Source: Pelagibacterium flavum
Lineage (GTDB): Bacteria; Pseudomonadota; Alphaproteobacteria; Rhizobiales; Devosiaceae
Direction of reading: 5' to 3'
Assembly: GCF_025854335.1 (NCBI RefSeq)
Contig: NZ_CP107716.1
Coordinates: forward strand, 2,907,001-2,971,000
Length of the DNA: 64,000 nt
Shown: positions 46,901 through 56,880 of the stretch, in pieces
How the letters are laid out: the number at the start of each line of letters is the position of its first letter
Position numbering within the stretch: position 1 is the first letter of the stretch
The notes under the pieces: generated by a model
The model's database searches: none
What the model saw: only the letters and a program-made list of their open reading frames with translations
What the model was told of the DNA's origin: nothing
Translations under genes and position numbers: made by a program

Positions 46901-48873
46901 TGCCCCGCCTCCGCTTGCTTGGCTTTGGACTTGGCGGGCGCGCCGATCCGCATGCGCCGATCGCTCAGGGACAGAAAGCCAGCCCCCGCCATCAGAGCGG
47001 TGCCCAGCCAGATCAACAGCACGAACGGCTTGTGCCACAGGCGCACGACCCGACCATCCTCGCCGAAGCGCTCGCCGAACTGCACATACATCTGGCTGAA
47101 ACCGTAGGTGGCGATCCCTGCCTCGGTGGTCGGCGTGCCGCTCACCGCGTAAACGCGGCGCTCGGAGGTCAATTGCCTGTCACGGCCCCAGGGCGCGTCG
47201 ATCAGGAAAGCGCCCCGGTCGGCGGAAAAGTTCGGGCCTTCGATGTGAGTTTCACCCTGATAGGAGATTGAATACCCTGCGATATCGACGGCTTCCCCGG
47301 CCTGCATCGAAGTGACGATCTCAGTCTGGAACGCCGTGGCGCAGACAATGCCGATCACCGAAACCCCCACGCCGAAATGGGCGATAGCCGTCGACCATGC
47401 GGTCTTGGGCAGCCCCTTGAGCCGCTGCCAGCTCTGTGCCCATTTCGTCTTGCCGATGGCGGCTCGCTCGGCCAGTTCGGCAATGGCGCCGACCATGACC
47501 CAGATGCCGATGCCCAGCCCGATGGGAGCGAGAGAAATCGGAAAGCCCATAAAGCCGAAGACCAGAAGCGTAAGGACCAGTGTCGCGATCATCGCCGCAA
47601 AAAGCCTTTGGCCCACGGCAACCAGATCGCCCCTCTTCCAGGCGAGGAACGGGCCGAACGGGATCAGCAACAACAACGGCACCATCAGCGCCCCGAACGT
47701 CAGATCGAAGAACGGGGCGCCAACGGTAATTCGCGCGCCGGTCAGGGCTTCGAGGACCAGCGGATAAAGCGTCCCGATCAGAACGCCCGCCGTAGCCGCC
47801 GAAAGAAACAGATTGTTGAGGATCAAAGCGCCTTCGCGGCTGATCGGCGCAAACAGGCCACCATGGCGCAATGTGGAAGCGCGCAGCGCAAACAGCGCGA
47901 ACGCGCCGCCGATAAAGGCCGCCAGCATGGCCAGGATGATAATGCCGCGCGTTGGGTCCGAAGCGAACGAATGTACCGAGGTCAGGATGCCCGAGCGCAC
48001 GAGGAACGTGCCGAGCAGGCTCAGTGAAAACGTGATAATGGCCAGAAAGATCGTCCAGATCTTCAGCGCGTTGCGCTTTTCCATGACGATGGCTGAATGG
48101 AGCAGCGCCGTTCCGGCCAGCCAGGGCATGAAACTGGCGTTTTCCACCGGATCCCAGAACCACCAGCCGCCCCAACCAAGCTCGTAATAGGCCCAGTACG
48201 AGCCCATGGCGATCCCGAGCGTCAGAAACGACCAGCTGGCCAGCGTCCATGGCCGCACCCAGCGGGCCCAGGCCGCATCGATCCGCCCGGAAACCAGGGC
48301 GGCCACCGCAAAGGAAAAGCAGATCGAGAACCCGACATAGCCCAGATAGAGCAGCGGGGGGTGGATGGCCAGGCCGATATCCTGGAGCACGGGATTGAGT
48401 TCGGTGCCATTGAACGGCGCCGGATCCAGTCGCCAGAACGGGTTCGAGGTAAACAGCACAAAGCCGGAAAACGCGGCGACCATGAGTCCCTGATTGGAGA
48501 GCACCAGCGTTTTCAGGTCATCGGGCAGATTGCGCCCGAACGCCGCCACCGCCGCCCCGAACAGGGTCAGGATGAAAACAAACAGCAGCATGGAACCTTC
48601 GTGGTTCCCCCAGGTGCTGGTGATCTTGTAGAGCATGGGTTGGAGCGAATGGGAGTGCTCAACCACCAGCCGCACCGAAAAATCATCAACGGCGAACGCT
48701 GAAACCAGCGCTGCGAAGGCCAACCCGACAAGCGCGAACTGCAATATCGCCGCCTGCGAAACGAACCGTTGCGCCAACGCGCTGCCGCGCCAGAACGCAA
48801 AGCCGGCCCCGGCCTGGACGATGGCCAGAACGAAGGCCAGAACGAAGGCGAAATGTCCCAGTTCGATGGTCAC
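46897..48873 (-). CDS. ccmF: Cytochrome c-type biogenesis protein CcmF (CycK), haem lyase core
   Basis: A 658-residue polytopic protein. The haem-handling WWD domain [18 protein letters not shown] is present, with flanking conserved histidines ([20 protein letters not shown] and [10 protein letters not shown]). The C-terminal periplasmic domain ([20 protein letters not shown]) precedes the last helix. CcmF takes haem from CcmE and ligates it to apocytochrome c. Overlaps ccmH by 4 bp and follows ccmE by 6 bp. Confidence 0.96.
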   Translation of the reverse strand: MTIELGHFAFVLAFVLAIVQAGAGFAFWRGSALAQRFVSQAAILQFALVGLAFAALVSAFAVDDFSVRLVVEHSHSLQPMLYKITSTWGNHEGSMLLFVFILTLFGAAVAAFGRNLPDDLKTLVLSNQGLMVAAFSGFVLFTSNPFWRLDPAPFNGTELNPVLQDIGLAIHPPLLYLGYVGFSICFSFAVAALVSGRIDAAWARWVRPWTLASWSFLTLGIAMGSYWAYYELGWGGWWFWDPVENASFMPWLAGTALLHSAIVMEKRNALKIWTIFLAIITFSLSLLGTFLVRSGILTSVHSFASDPTRGIIILAMLAAFIGGAFALFALRASTLRHGGLFAPISREGALILNNLFLSAATAGVLIGTLYPLVLEALTGARITVGAPFFDLTFGALMVPLLLLIPFGPFLAWKRGDLVAVGQRLFAAMIATLVLTLLVFGFMGFPISLAPIGLGIGIWVMVGAIAELAERAAIGKTKWAQSWQRLKGLPKTAWSTAIAHFGVGVSVIGIVCATAFQTEIVTSMQAGEAVDIAGYSISYQGETHIEGPNFSADRGAFLIDAPWGRDRQLTSERRVYAVSGTPTTEAGIATYGFSQMYVQFGERFGEDGRVVRLWHKPFVLLIWLGTALMAGAGFLSLSDRRMRIGAPAKSKAKQAEAGQ

Positions 48874-48879
48874 GCTGCG

Positions 48880-49323
48880 CTATCCTTCCTCGCCCTGCCA
48901 GACGCCTTGCTCGCGTAGCGAGTCGGCCACTTCACGGGGCATGTAGGTTTCGTCATGCTTGGCGAGCACATTGGTGGCCAGGAAGGTGCCGTCGGCCTGC
49001 ACGCTGCCCTCGGCCACAACACCCTGCCCTTCCCGGAACAGGTCGGGCAGAATGCCGGTATAGTGCGCGGTCATCTCGCCGGCGCCGTCATGGACGACAA
49101 ACACGTTGTTCTCACCATCCTGTTGCCAGCTGCCCTCGAGCACAAGCCCTCCCAGCCGGATCGGCGTTCCCGGCGCTATGCCCGCCTCGGCAATCTCGGT
49201 GGGGGAATAGAAAAACACGATCTGGTCGCGCAGCGCGGTCAGGATCAGCCCCGCCGCCAGCGCAAGAATGACACCGAGGCCGGCAATGACGCCGAGGCGT
49301 TTCTGTTTGCGTGTCCACGCCAT
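48880..49323 (-). CDS. ccmE: Cytochrome c maturation haem chaperone CcmE (CycJ)
   Basis: A 147-residue protein with an N-terminal anchor helix (LGVIAGLGVILALAAGLILTAL) and a periplasmic OB-fold. The covalent haem site is H123 in VLAKHDETYMP, with Y127 as the expected axial ligand. The preceding segment PIRLGGLVLEGSW is standard. It carries haem to CcmF. Spaced 4 bp from ccmI and 6 bp from ccmF. Confidence 0.95.
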   Translation of the reverse strand: MAWTRKQKRLGVIAGLGVILALAAGLILTALRDQIVFFYSPTEIAEAGIAPGTPIRLGGLVLEGSWQQDGENNVFVVHDGAGEMTAHYTGILPDLFREGQGVVAEGSVQADGTFLATNVLAKHDETYMPREVADSLREQGVWQGEEG

Positions 49324-49327
49324 TGGC

Positions 49328-50410
49328 TTACTCCATCAATCCCGCTTCGCGCCCGAAATCCTCGAGCGCCAGCCTGTCCTGCCCTGAAAGTGCGGCAAGA
49401 CCGCGTTCGAGGTCGGCCAGCGCCGCATCCTCGCCATCCAGCTCGATGCGCGAGCGCACCAGCTGTATCCATTCGCCCGGGCTGCCGCCTTCGTCGTACA
49501 GCCGGGCGGCGAGCCCGTCGACCATGCCGCGGATCATCACGTCCATTGTTGCGTCGGGCTCGCTCTGACCCAATGTTCCGCTCTCAAGCCCTGCCTGCGC
49601 GGCCACCAGGCCCGAACGCGCCGTGTCGACCCAGGCCTCCTCGCCGGTGGCAAGGCCCAGCAATTCTTCCCAGAGCGCCACAGCCTCCTCATATTGACCC
49701 GATTGGGTCAATTGACCAGCCAGATAGAAGCGCGAACGGACGTGAATCGGGTCCGCCTCCACCGCGCTGCGCAAAAGCGTCATCGCTTCCTCGCTGGCCA
49801 CGCCGTCATTGCCCAGTATCAGGGCTTCGGCCAGATTGGTTTCCCGGTCCGCCGTCGGCGGCTCAAGCGCCATAATACGGCGCCAGGCGTTGGCGGCCTC
49901 GGCAAAACGGCCCTGTTCCATATAGATGGGGGCCAGGACCAGCCATCCGCGCACATCGTCGGGCGTCTGCTCCATCTGTGCTTCCACGGTCGCCACAGCC
50001 GCCTCGATATCGCTGGCCGATATCTGGGTTGGCGGTTCACGTTCGGCCAGCGGAAGGGCCGGCAAATCCGCGCGGCCGATCCAGGCGTAAAGTCCCAGGC
50101 TTGCTGCCGCGACGACCGGCAAACTCGCAAGCATGATTATCCGGCCGCCGCGCCCGCTCTTTTGCGCCCCGCCCTCTTTTTCATGCAGCATCACTTCGCG
50201 CGCCAGTTCCGCCCGCGCTGCTGTCGCTTCGTCGGCCGAAAGTCGGCCCGCTTCGAGATCGCGGTCAATTCCCTCTAGCTGGTGGCGGAAAAAGGCGCGT
50301 GCCGCGTCGGGGCTCTCGCCCGTTCCTGTGGCGTGCGGCGGCGTGCGCAGCCCCCAAGCCAAAGCGCCAAGGCTCGCCACAACCAGCAATATCGCGAAAA
50401 TCCAGAACAA
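49328..50410 (-). CDS. ccmI: Cytochrome c maturation protein CcmI (CycH)
   Basis: A 360-residue protein, first gene of the operon. Two N-terminal helices (MFWIFAILLVVASLGALAWG and IIMLASLPVVAAASLGLYAW) flank a cytoplasmic loop with FFRHQLEGIDRDLEAGRLSADEATAARAEL, a CcmI signature. The C-terminal periplasmic part has tetratricopeptide helices (VRGWLVLAPIYMEQGRFAEAANAWRR) that hold the apocytochrome c C-terminus. Divergent from the SoxB-like gene, with about 140 bp between them. Confidence 0.92.
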   Translation of the reverse strand: MFWIFAILLVVASLGALAWGLRTPPHATGTGESPDAARAFFRHQLEGIDRDLEAGRLSADEATAARAELAREVMLHEKEGGAQKSGRGGRIIMLASLPVVAAASLGLYAWIGRADLPALPLAEREPPTQISASDIEAAVATVEAQMEQTPDDVRGWLVLAPIYMEQGRFAEAANAWRRIMALEPPTADRETNLAEALILGNDGVASEEAMTLLRSAVEADPIHVRSRFYLAGQLTQSGQYEEAVALWEELLGLATGEEAWVDTARSGLVAAQAGLESGTLGQSEPDATMDVMIRGMVDGLAARLYDEGGSPGEWIQLVRSRIELDGEDAALADLERGLAALSGQDRLALEDFGREAGLME

Positions 50411-50552
50411 GTGTGAGACTAACCCTTGAAAACCAATGAGATGCCGTTTCTATAGGCCAAACTCGTGCAGATTGCAGTCAGCGATTGGAGCGCGCTTTGC
50501 CGCACCTTGGCGCCGATCGGCACCGCAGAGTGAGGGGCCGGACGGGACGGAC

Positions 50553-51611
50553 ATGACCGAGCAAGTCAAAACCATTGCCGTGGTCGGCGCCTCCCCTTTT
50601 GCGTGGCTTCTAGCAGGGCTTTTGGCGTCTGACCATTCACGAGCAATTGTGCTGCTCAGCCCACCGGCCAATCCCTACGCCCTGCGCGCCCTTCCCTCGC
50701 TGTCATTTGCGCCTGTTACACGACCGGAAACCTGGTCGATCCTTTTGAACCACACCCGGCCTGCCTTGCGGCGCCTCTCGCGCATCGTGCCCACCATCGG
50801 TGAGCGGATAGACATCCGCGTCCTGGCGCGATCGGCCGAAGCGATCGTGGCGCTGAGCCATATGCGCCATAGCGCCCAAGGCTTCCGCTATCCCGCCGAT
50901 CCGATCGAAAAAGATGCCAACGGCACCTTCATGGGGCTGCGTGATGTCCGGTTGATCGATGCCGCTGCCCTCTATCGTGCCTCGCCGTCCTGGCTTGCCG
51001 CAGCCAATGTGGCGGTGCTCAATTCCCTCGATGGGCTCAAGATTCGCCGCGATGGCAGCGCCCAGTTCGGAACCACGTCCATCGATCAGGTGATCCTGGC
51101 CGATGATACCGCCATTATGGAATGGCTGGACGCCGATGAAATTTCCAAGTTCGCGCGCATCGAACATTGGGCCGGCATCGAGACGGCCCCACAGCGCCCT
51201 GGACGATACCGGGCCGGCTTCGATCTCGATACAGGAACCGTCTTTGCCCAGTCGGGCGACGGCACCATCCGCGCCGCGGCCCGCAACGACGATGGCAGGG
51301 CCCTGGATCGCATTGCAGATTGCCTGTCGCTGGACCCCGCCCCGCGCCTGGCCGCCCGGACCAGCCTTACGCGGCTTTTTTCCCATGATGGCGCGCCGGT
51401 GCTCGGCCCCACGCGACGCGACAAGATCTTCGTTGTCGCCGGGCTCGGAACGCTCGATCTGATCCTGGCGCCGCTTATCGCGGGGATCATTGCGGAACAG
51501 GCAAGCGGGGTGGAGGCCGAATGGGCAGTTGCCCATGGCACCAATCTGCGGCAACCGCGACGCGAGGTCGCCGAATTCCATCCCGGGCTCGTTGCTGGGG
51601 GTGTCCAATGA
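50553..51611 (+). CDS. Degenerate DAO-type FAD oxidoreductase-like protein (SoxB-like)
   Basis: A 352-residue protein. The N-terminal strand-turn-helix (TIAVVGASPFAWLLAGLLA) looks like a Rossmann dinucleotide fold, but the GxGxxG is replaced by GASPFA. The C-terminus (DGAPVLGPTRRDKIFVVAGLGTLDLILAPLIAGI) matches the closing FAD-binding segment of DAO-family oxidases such as sarcosine oxidase beta. Whether FAD is still bound is uncertain. The ATG at 50553 is chosen; upstream sequence is basic and unlikely to be coding. Overlaps the next gene by 4 bp (ATGA). Confidence 0.65.
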   Translation: MTEQVKTIAVVGASPFAWLLAGLLASDHSRAIVLLSPPANPYALRALPSLSFAPVTRPETWSILLNHTRPALRRLSRIVPTIGERIDIRVLARSAEAIVALSHMRHSAQGFRYPADPIEKDANGTFMGLRDVRLIDAAALYRASPSWLAAANVAVLNSLDGLKIRRDGSAQFGTTSIDQVILADDTAIMEWLDADEISKFARIEHWAGIETAPQRPGRYRAGFDLDTGTVFAQSGDGTIRAAARNDDGRALDRIADCLSLDPAPRLAARTSLTRLFSHDGAPVLGPTRRDKIFVVAGLGTLDLILAPLIAGIIAEQASGVEAEWAVAHGTNLRQPRREVAEFHPGLVAGGVQ

Positions 51612-53572
51612 GCGAAAGCTGTCGCCTTGGCGGCGACCTGCCGCCCGAATTTGCGCGCCCGGTCATCGACCGCACCCGTCCCATCCGGTTCCGGCTCAAC
51701 GGACGCCCGGTGAGCGGCTTTGAAGGCGATACGGTTCTGTCCGCCCTTCTGGCCAACGGTATTCACACAGCCGGACGCTACGGCGAGGACGTAATCGCGC
51801 TCGATGAGCACACCGCCCCACCCATAGTGCTGGAAGGAAACGAGAACCGTCCGGACCTTACCATGCCCATGGCGCTCTGCCCGGCCAGCGATGGCGCATC
51901 GTTTGTCTCGGTCGGCCCGCGCCGCACCGTCACCAAAACGCTGCTGGCCCGCTTCCTGCCGCGCCGCAAGGATACGCTTGGCCTGCTCTACAGCACCGGA
52001 TCTGCCGCGCCGGGCGGCTGGATCGATACCGAAGCGACCCGCCGCATCACCGCCGATGTCGCCATTGTCGGTGGGGGCGTTGCCGGGCTTTCGGCGGCGC
52101 TTGCCGCCGCACGCAAGGGTCTGCGCGTCTGTCTTGTCGAAAAGGACGCAACGCTTGGCGGATTGTCGGTGTTTTTCGGCAAGGCGGAAGGCGAGCCGAT
52201 CCCTGAGGACATGATCGGTGACCTCGCCAGCCAGATCGGAGAGTCCGGGCTCATCACCCTTTCATTGGGCACGCTGGCCTTCGATATTGCCAATTCGGCC
52301 ATCGAGGCCGTCCGCGTTCACAAGGCCAGCGGGCTGCCCCAGCCCGAACGCCTGTCGGTAAAGGCGGACACCATCGTTCTTGCCACCGGAATGGTCGGCC
52401 GCATGCCGATCTTTCCGGGCAACAGGCTGCCGGGTGTGGCCGAGGCAAGCGCCGCGTGGCGGCTGGCTGCACGGTACAACATATGGCCGGGAGAAAACGC
52501 CCATATCCATTCGGTGACCAATGTGGGCTACCGCATGGCGCTGCTTGGCGCGGCCAGCGGCAAATCGATCCTGCGCACCAGCGATCCGCGCATCGATCCG
52601 CAAACCCGGTTCATCGAATTCTGCAAGGCCTATGGCTACCGGCTGGGTTGGGGCATGGGGATCGGGTCGGTAGCACAGGCGCGCGGCAAAGGGCTGAATG
52701 TGCATCTGGCCAATGCCGAAAACGGCACGCCCGAAAACGAGGCCATCGCCTGCGATCGCCTCATCGTTTCGGGCGGCTGGCAGCCCGATCTCGACCTCTG
52801 GCTCAAGGCGTCAGGGCCGGTCAGATGGGACGGGAACGCCCAGGCGCTCGTGGCGGACGGCTCTCTCGACGGCGTCGTTCTCGCCGGCAGTGTTGCGGGC
52901 TATCTCAGCCTTGGCGGCTGTGTTGCCCATGGCAAGGCTGCGCTTGAAACAGCCATCGACGGGCAAGCGCGCCCTGTCGCCGATCCTCGCATCGACCCCA
53001 TTTTCGATACGCCGGACGGCCCTCTGCTCGTGTCGCCGCCTGACCGGAACAACGGCGCCTTTGTCGCGCCGGGAGCATCGCGAACCATCGCCGCCCCGAT
53101 CACGCGCGGTTGGCAGCGCCCCCAGCCCCCCGCCTCCGGACCGTTGGCGGGGCCGCTCACCGCGCTGGACGTCGTTGGAGAAATCGTCACGCAGCGCCTC
53201 GATCCCGCGTTTGCGCCGGCACTCTGCGCCGAACGCTGCATCCTGCCGAGGGCACTGGAAAAGACCGCCAACGCCGCGCCCTTGCCGACGCATGTGCCCG
53301 AGGGCATGCCGCTCTATCTCGACCACCGCTTCGGCGCCAACCAGATGCAATGGACCCTCACCCCGGCAGAGCACCGGCGCTTTGATCCGGGATGTCTGGT
53401 GTTTGCCAACACCGACAACCGCTCACCGCTCGAGGCGATTGGCGTGGTGCTGGCGGACGAGCGCGGAAAGGTCCGCGCCCTGCTCGGCCCCCTGGGGATG
53501 AGCACCGGCGATACCGTCTTTATCCGGGATGGCCTGACCGTTCTCGCCGCCCGGCTCGAACAGCCCTTGTAA
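51608..53572 (+). CDS. SoxA-like FAD/NAD oxidoreductase without the C-terminal folate (GcvT) domain
   Basis: A 654-residue protein. Residues about 20-100 resemble the Fer2_4-type N-terminal domain of heterotetrameric sarcosine oxidase alpha (FRLNGRPVSGFEGDTVLSALL), without iron-sulfur cysteines. An FAD-binding domain follows (ADVAIVGGGVAGLSAALAAA, then LVEKDATLGG) with NAD-binding features (IVLATGMVGRMPIFPGNRLP, and GVVLAGSVAGYLSLGGCVAHG). Classical SoxA is about 1000 residues and ends in an aminomethyltransferase-like domain; here only about 100 residues remain after 550, related to its terminal part (GDTVFIRDGLTVLAARL). Coupled with the SoxB-like gene. Confidence 0.7.
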   Translation: MSESCRLGGDLPPEFARPVIDRTRPIRFRLNGRPVSGFEGDTVLSALLANGIHTAGRYGEDVIALDEHTAPPIVLEGNENRPDLTMPMALCPASDGASFVSVGPRRTVTKTLLARFLPRRKDTLGLLYSTGSAAPGGWIDTEATRRITADVAIVGGGVAGLSAALAAARKGLRVCLVEKDATLGGLSVFFGKAEGEPIPEDMIGDLASQIGESGLITLSLGTLAFDIANSAIEAVRVHKASGLPQPERLSVKADTIVLATGMVGRMPIFPGNRLPGVAEASAAWRLAARYNIWPGENAHIHSVTNVGYRMALLGAASGKSILRTSDPRIDPQTRFIEFCKAYGYRLGWGMGIGSVAQARGKGLNVHLANAENGTPENEAIACDRLIVSGGWQPDLDLWLKASGPVRWDGNAQALVADGSLDGVVLAGSVAGYLSLGGCVAHGKAALETAIDGQARPVADPRIDPIFDTPDGPLLVSPPDRNNGAFVAPGASRTIAAPITRGWQRPQPPASGPLAGPLTALDVVGEIVTQRLDPAFAPALCAERCILPRALEKTANAAPLPTHVPEGMPLYLDHRFGANQMQWTLTPAEHRRFDPGCLVFANTDNRSPLEAIGVVLADERGKVRALLGPLGMSTGDTVFIRDGLTVLAARLEQPL

Positions 53573-53577
53573 CCTGG

Positions 53578-54816
53578 CTAGCCCTGCGCGGTTCGGCGTT
53601 CGGCGCCGTCGCGGGCCCTGCGCAGGATATCGGCATATTCGGCATTGAAGCGGATTTCGGCCATCTTGATGCCCGCGTCCAGCCGTTCACGCGCCACCGG
53701 ATCGGCCGGGTTGGTCCGGTACATGTCGAGCGCACGGGTCACCAGCACTTCGACCGTCTGCCCGGTATCGGCCCAGGCCTGATCGAGCAGAGCGTTGACC
53801 GCCAGGGAGTCGCGGCATTTTCTGACGGTCATCAGCAGATACAGCCCGTTGAGCGCAGCGAGCACGTCATCGGCATCGACCCTGTCATTGCCATCCCGTG
53901 GACGCCGCAGCGCCTGAGTAACGTTGAGCGTGATTTCCTTCATCGGACGTTCGAGCCGCTCGGACAATCGTGCCGTGAGATCGGTCATGATGGTCCCCCA
54001 CAGCGAACGTCTCTCAATGTCCAGATTGTAGGTAATGGCGCGCATCAGCCTGTGGAACCGGTCAATCGCCTTGCACGAGAAATCGATGTCGGCGAACAGG
54101 TTGGGCTGGCTGGCAAGACAGCCGATCTGACTCTGGGCGTGGCTCAGCAGCGCCTCGACCAGCGCGCCATAACCGGCATTGGTGATCCGGGTTTCGGTGT
54201 TGCCGCCCGCTATGGCCACCGCCGCCGCCATGACGCGGCTTGGATTGGCCATGTGCCCCACCATGGCTTGCATCCAAAGCGCGCGGGTCAGGGGGTTGGT
54301 GATTGAGATCGATTGCAGCGCCGTCGCCAGCGCCGCCTCATCGGAAATCGATCCGACTGCGACGCCGAATTTTCCCGCCTGCACCAGAAGCGGACGCCGC
54401 CGCATGGCCATGATGATGGGCGCGAGGCGCAGTCGCGCGTCCTCGCCTCCCATCTGCATCGTGTTGCGGCGCTCGAGCTCGCGATCGTCCTTTTCGGCGA
54501 CAGCGTTGGCCTTGAGCCTTTCGAGAATTTCGGGGAGCAGCAGGTCGAAGGCTTCCAGAGGATCAGCGCCCGACTCAATCGCGTCGGCCAGTCTCGAAAC
54601 CGCGTCGCCGGCGATGTCTCGCGCCATCCACGTCCAGACCTTGCCCGCGGTCTCGCGCTCGATGGCGCCCGCAAACCCATGATAGATCGGGGGATCAACC
54701 AGAACCCCGGCCAGCGCTTCGAGAAAAGCGTCCTTGCCCGAATCGGCCCCGCGTTTGGCGCCGGCGGCGCCCCGCGGCTGGTTCTTTGCGCCGGGAAATG
54801 TATCGGGAAGAGCCAT
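53578..54816 (-). CDS. Conserved hypothetical protein, 412 residues
   Basis: A soluble, largely helical protein that I do not recognise. Visible segments include FLEALAGVLVDPPIYHGFAG near the N-terminus, a basic EKDDRELERRNTMQMGGEDA, ALATALQSISITNPLTRALW, and a C-terminal helical part (LDAGIKMAEIRFNAEYADIL). There is no signal or membrane segment and no cysteine motif. Codon use and the opposing neighbours (5-bp gap to the convergent SoxA-like gene) support a real gene. The first 30 residues are basic and disordered. Confidence 0.65.
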   Translation of the reverse strand: MALPDTFPGAKNQPRGAAGAKRGADSGKDAFLEALAGVLVDPPIYHGFAGAIERETAGKVWTWMARDIAGDAVSRLADAIESGADPLEAFDLLLPEILERLKANAVAEKDDRELERRNTMQMGGEDARLRLAPIIMAMRRRPLLVQAGKFGVAVGSISDEAALATALQSISITNPLTRALWMQAMVGHMANPSRVMAAAVAIAGGNTETRITNAGYGALVEALLSHAQSQIGCLASQPNLFADIDFSCKAIDRFHRLMRAITYNLDIERRSLWGTIMTDLTARLSERLERPMKEITLNVTQALRRPRDGNDRVDADDVLAALNGLYLLMTVRKCRDSLAVNALLDQAWADTGQTVEVLVTRALDMYRTNPADPVARERLDAGIKMAEIRFNAEYADILRRARDGAERRTAQG

Positions 54817-54896
54817 GAAATCCTATAAGCGGTGCTGCGTGAGGGACCGGACGCCGAGGTTATCGGCAACGGGCTAAAAAAACCTTTCAAAGTATT

Positions 54897-54926
54897 AAAA
54901 AAAGGGTGCCGCCAGTGGCGACACCC
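54897..54926 (-). terminator. Intrinsic terminator of the lipoprotein gene
   Basis: On the minus strand GGGTGTCGCC, loop ACT, GGCGGCACCC with one mismatch, then seven T. It lies about 30 bp after the lipoprotein stop codon. Confidence 0.9.
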
Positions 54927-54956
54927 GTCAATTGCTTTGAGGGTTGGGATAAACGC

Positions 54957-55427
54957 CTAAGCAGTCACACCCCAGGCGCCATCCAGCTCGCGGCAGGCCT
55001 GGCCGGAGCGTGTGTAGGTCTGGCCGCCCACGGTCACGCGGTGCGAGAATTCGCGGCAATCGAGATTGTTGACCCGCACATAGGGCCCGACCGAAACCTG
55101 ACCGGTCGCCCCGCCCGAGGACCAGGTGCGCGGCGCGCCGGGACGACCGAACTGGAGGGCATAGAACTGGGCGTCGTTTGCTGCCGAGCGCTGGGCCGGG
55201 GTCAACTGACCGATAATCGCCGCATCGATATAGTCGTAGCTGCCAGGCTCCAGACGCGCCTGCTGAATGGGCGTCGAATCGCTCGGCGTGACGGTATCGG
55301 GCGTCGGGTTGGTCTGAACAGTCGGCTGTGGCATCACCGGCTGGGAGGTCTGGAAGTTTGCCGTGCGGGTACAACCCGCGACCACCAAAGCCAGCGAAAC
55401 AAGTGCAATCGCCCTCAACATTTTCAT
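54957..55427 (-). CDS. Lipoprotein, RT0821/Lpp0805 surface-antigen type
   Basis: A 156-residue lipoprotein. The signal peptide ends in the lipobox LVVAGC, so Cys19 would be acylated. A Thr/Pro-rich linker (TRTANFQTSQPVMPQPTVQ) follows, then a small globular domain with YDYIDAAIIGQLTPAQRSAA, SVGPYVRVNNLDCREFSHRV and GQTYTRSGQACRELDGAW, a pattern common in alphaproteobacterial outer-membrane surface proteins. The two cysteines of the C-terminal domain probably pair. Starts at ATG 55427 and ends at a terminator. Confidence 0.82.
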   Translation of the reverse strand: MKMLRAIALVSLALVVAGCTRTANFQTSQPVMPQPTVQTNPTPDTVTPSDSTPIQQARLEPGSYDYIDAAIIGQLTPAQRSAANDAQFYALQFGRPGAPRTWSSGGATGQVSVGPYVRVNNLDCREFSHRVTVGGQTYTRSGQACRELDGAWGVTA

Positions 55428-55512
55428 TGCGCAATACCTTTCATAGCGGCCCATGAGCCATTTAATGTCTATCTCAGCCAATACGGCCAAATTGCGGTTT
55501 GCCGCCCTTGGT

Positions 55513-56880
55513 TCAAGTCTGTTGCCGTGCCTGACGTGCAGCAGGAAGCCGAAGTGTTGCCCGGAGGCCACCGAGGTCCGAGCGTGTCAGCGTCAATTCT
55601 CCCCCGTAAATATCGACGAGTTCCTTGACGATATCGAGTCCAAGCCCGCTCCCCGGCGTTTTTTCGTCTAGCCTGACCCCGCGGCGCAACACATGCTCTG
55701 CCTCCGCATCGGTCAGACCCGGTCCATTGTCTTCAACGACGATCTCGACGCTCCGGTTCCCCGCAACATGGGCCTCTCGCGCTGAAAGGCGGACTTCCGA
55801 GCGCGCCCATTTGCAGCCATTGTCCAGAAGGTTGCCGGCCATTTCTTCCAGATCGCCCTCATCGCCCCGGAACCACGGGACGTCTGGCGGCAGGTCGATG
55901 GCGATATCGCATTGCTTGTTGAGCTTGCCCATGACGCGCCCGAGCCGTTCGAGAACGGCGCGCGTGTCCGCCCTTTTGCCCACCACGCTCGAGCGTGCGG
56001 CCAGCCGCGCCTTGTCGAGATAGGTGGAAACGATACGGCTCATGTTGTCGGTCTCGTGGAGCACCGCCTTGGCCAGCGCTGTCTTGCCGCCCTCGGCCTC
56101 GTTGCGCAGCACGGCCAAGGGCGTTTTCAGCCCATGGGCGAGATTGCCCACCTGGGCCCGCGAGCGCTCCACTATCTGGGTGTTGGAGCGCAACAACTCA
56201 TTGAGTTCGTCGGCCAGCGGCGCGATCTCTTGCGGAAAGGCGCCTTCGACGCTGGGCTTGTCGCCCTCGCGCACCGCCTCTATGGCCTCGCGCAGCCGCT
56301 CGATGGGTTTCAGGGCAAAGCGCGCGATCATGCCGCTCATGGCGGCCAGGATCAAACCGACCACCGCAAGAACGATAATGGCCTGCCCACGAAACGCGGC
56401 GGCGCGGCCCTCCACATCGGTATAATTGCCCGTCACGGTGATGACGTGGCGGCCCAGATCATCGAGCGTCACCCAGCGTTCCACAGCCCGCAGGGTCTGC
56501 TGGCCGTAATCGTCGTGGATCATGCCCGAACGGGTGCCTGATGCGTTGAAGGCGCCCACCAGATCGGGCAGCACGGTGCCAACCATGGAGGGAGAGAAAT
56601 TGACCAGCGTTCCCGCCTCATTGCGGATCTGCCAGTACCAGCCGGAGGTGGGACGCGAAAACCGCGTATCGGCCAGTCCGATCTCGCCGGACGCTGCCGA
56701 ATCGAGCTCGAGCGTCTGCCCGACCAACGACGAGATCTGCAGATCAAGGCTTTCAGTCAGGTCCCTGTCGAGGGCCTGCGAATAAAGCTCGGTCAGAAGG
56801 AACGCCGTCGCGACCAGCGCGACGATCAGCCAGCCTGCCGAAAGCCAGAACAGCCGGAAGGCGATGGAGCCCCGAGTCAC
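55513..56880 (-). CDS. feuQ: Sensor histidine kinase FeuQ-like
   Basis: A 455-residue kinase, counting from the GTG at 56880. Helices at about 9-31 and 165-187 flank a periplasmic sensor. After the HAMP-like segment comes the HisKA motif AQVGNLAHGLKTPLAVLRNE with H249; the NLAHGLKTPL form is typical of FeuQ/PhoQ-type kinases. ATPase boxes are NLLDNGCKWA, EDNGPGL and GSGLGLDIV. The start is uncertain: the frame stays open through repeat copy B to a TTG at 56985 that overlaps the regulator stop. Partner of the FeuP-like regulator. Confidence 0.82.
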   Translation of the reverse strand: MTRGSIAFRLFWLSAGWLIVALVATAFLLTELYSQALDRDLTESLDLQISSLVGQTLELDSAASGEIGLADTRFSRPTSGWYWQIRNEAGTLVNFSPSMVGTVLPDLVGAFNASGTRSGMIHDDYGQQTLRAVERWVTLDDLGRHVITVTGNYTDVEGRAAAFRGQAIIVLAVVGLILAAMSGMIARFALKPIERLREAIEAVREGDKPSVEGAFPQEIAPLADELNELLRSNTQIVERSRAQVGNLAHGLKTPLAVLRNEAEGGKTALAKAVLHETDNMSRIVSTYLDKARLAARSSVVGKRADTRAVLERLGRVMGKLNKQCDIAIDLPPDVPWFRGDEGDLEEMAGNLLDNGCKWARSEVRLSAREAHVAGNRSVEIVVEDNGPGLTDAEAEHVLRRGVRLDEKTPGSGLGLDIVKELVDIYGGELTLTRSDLGGLRATLRLPAARQARQQT

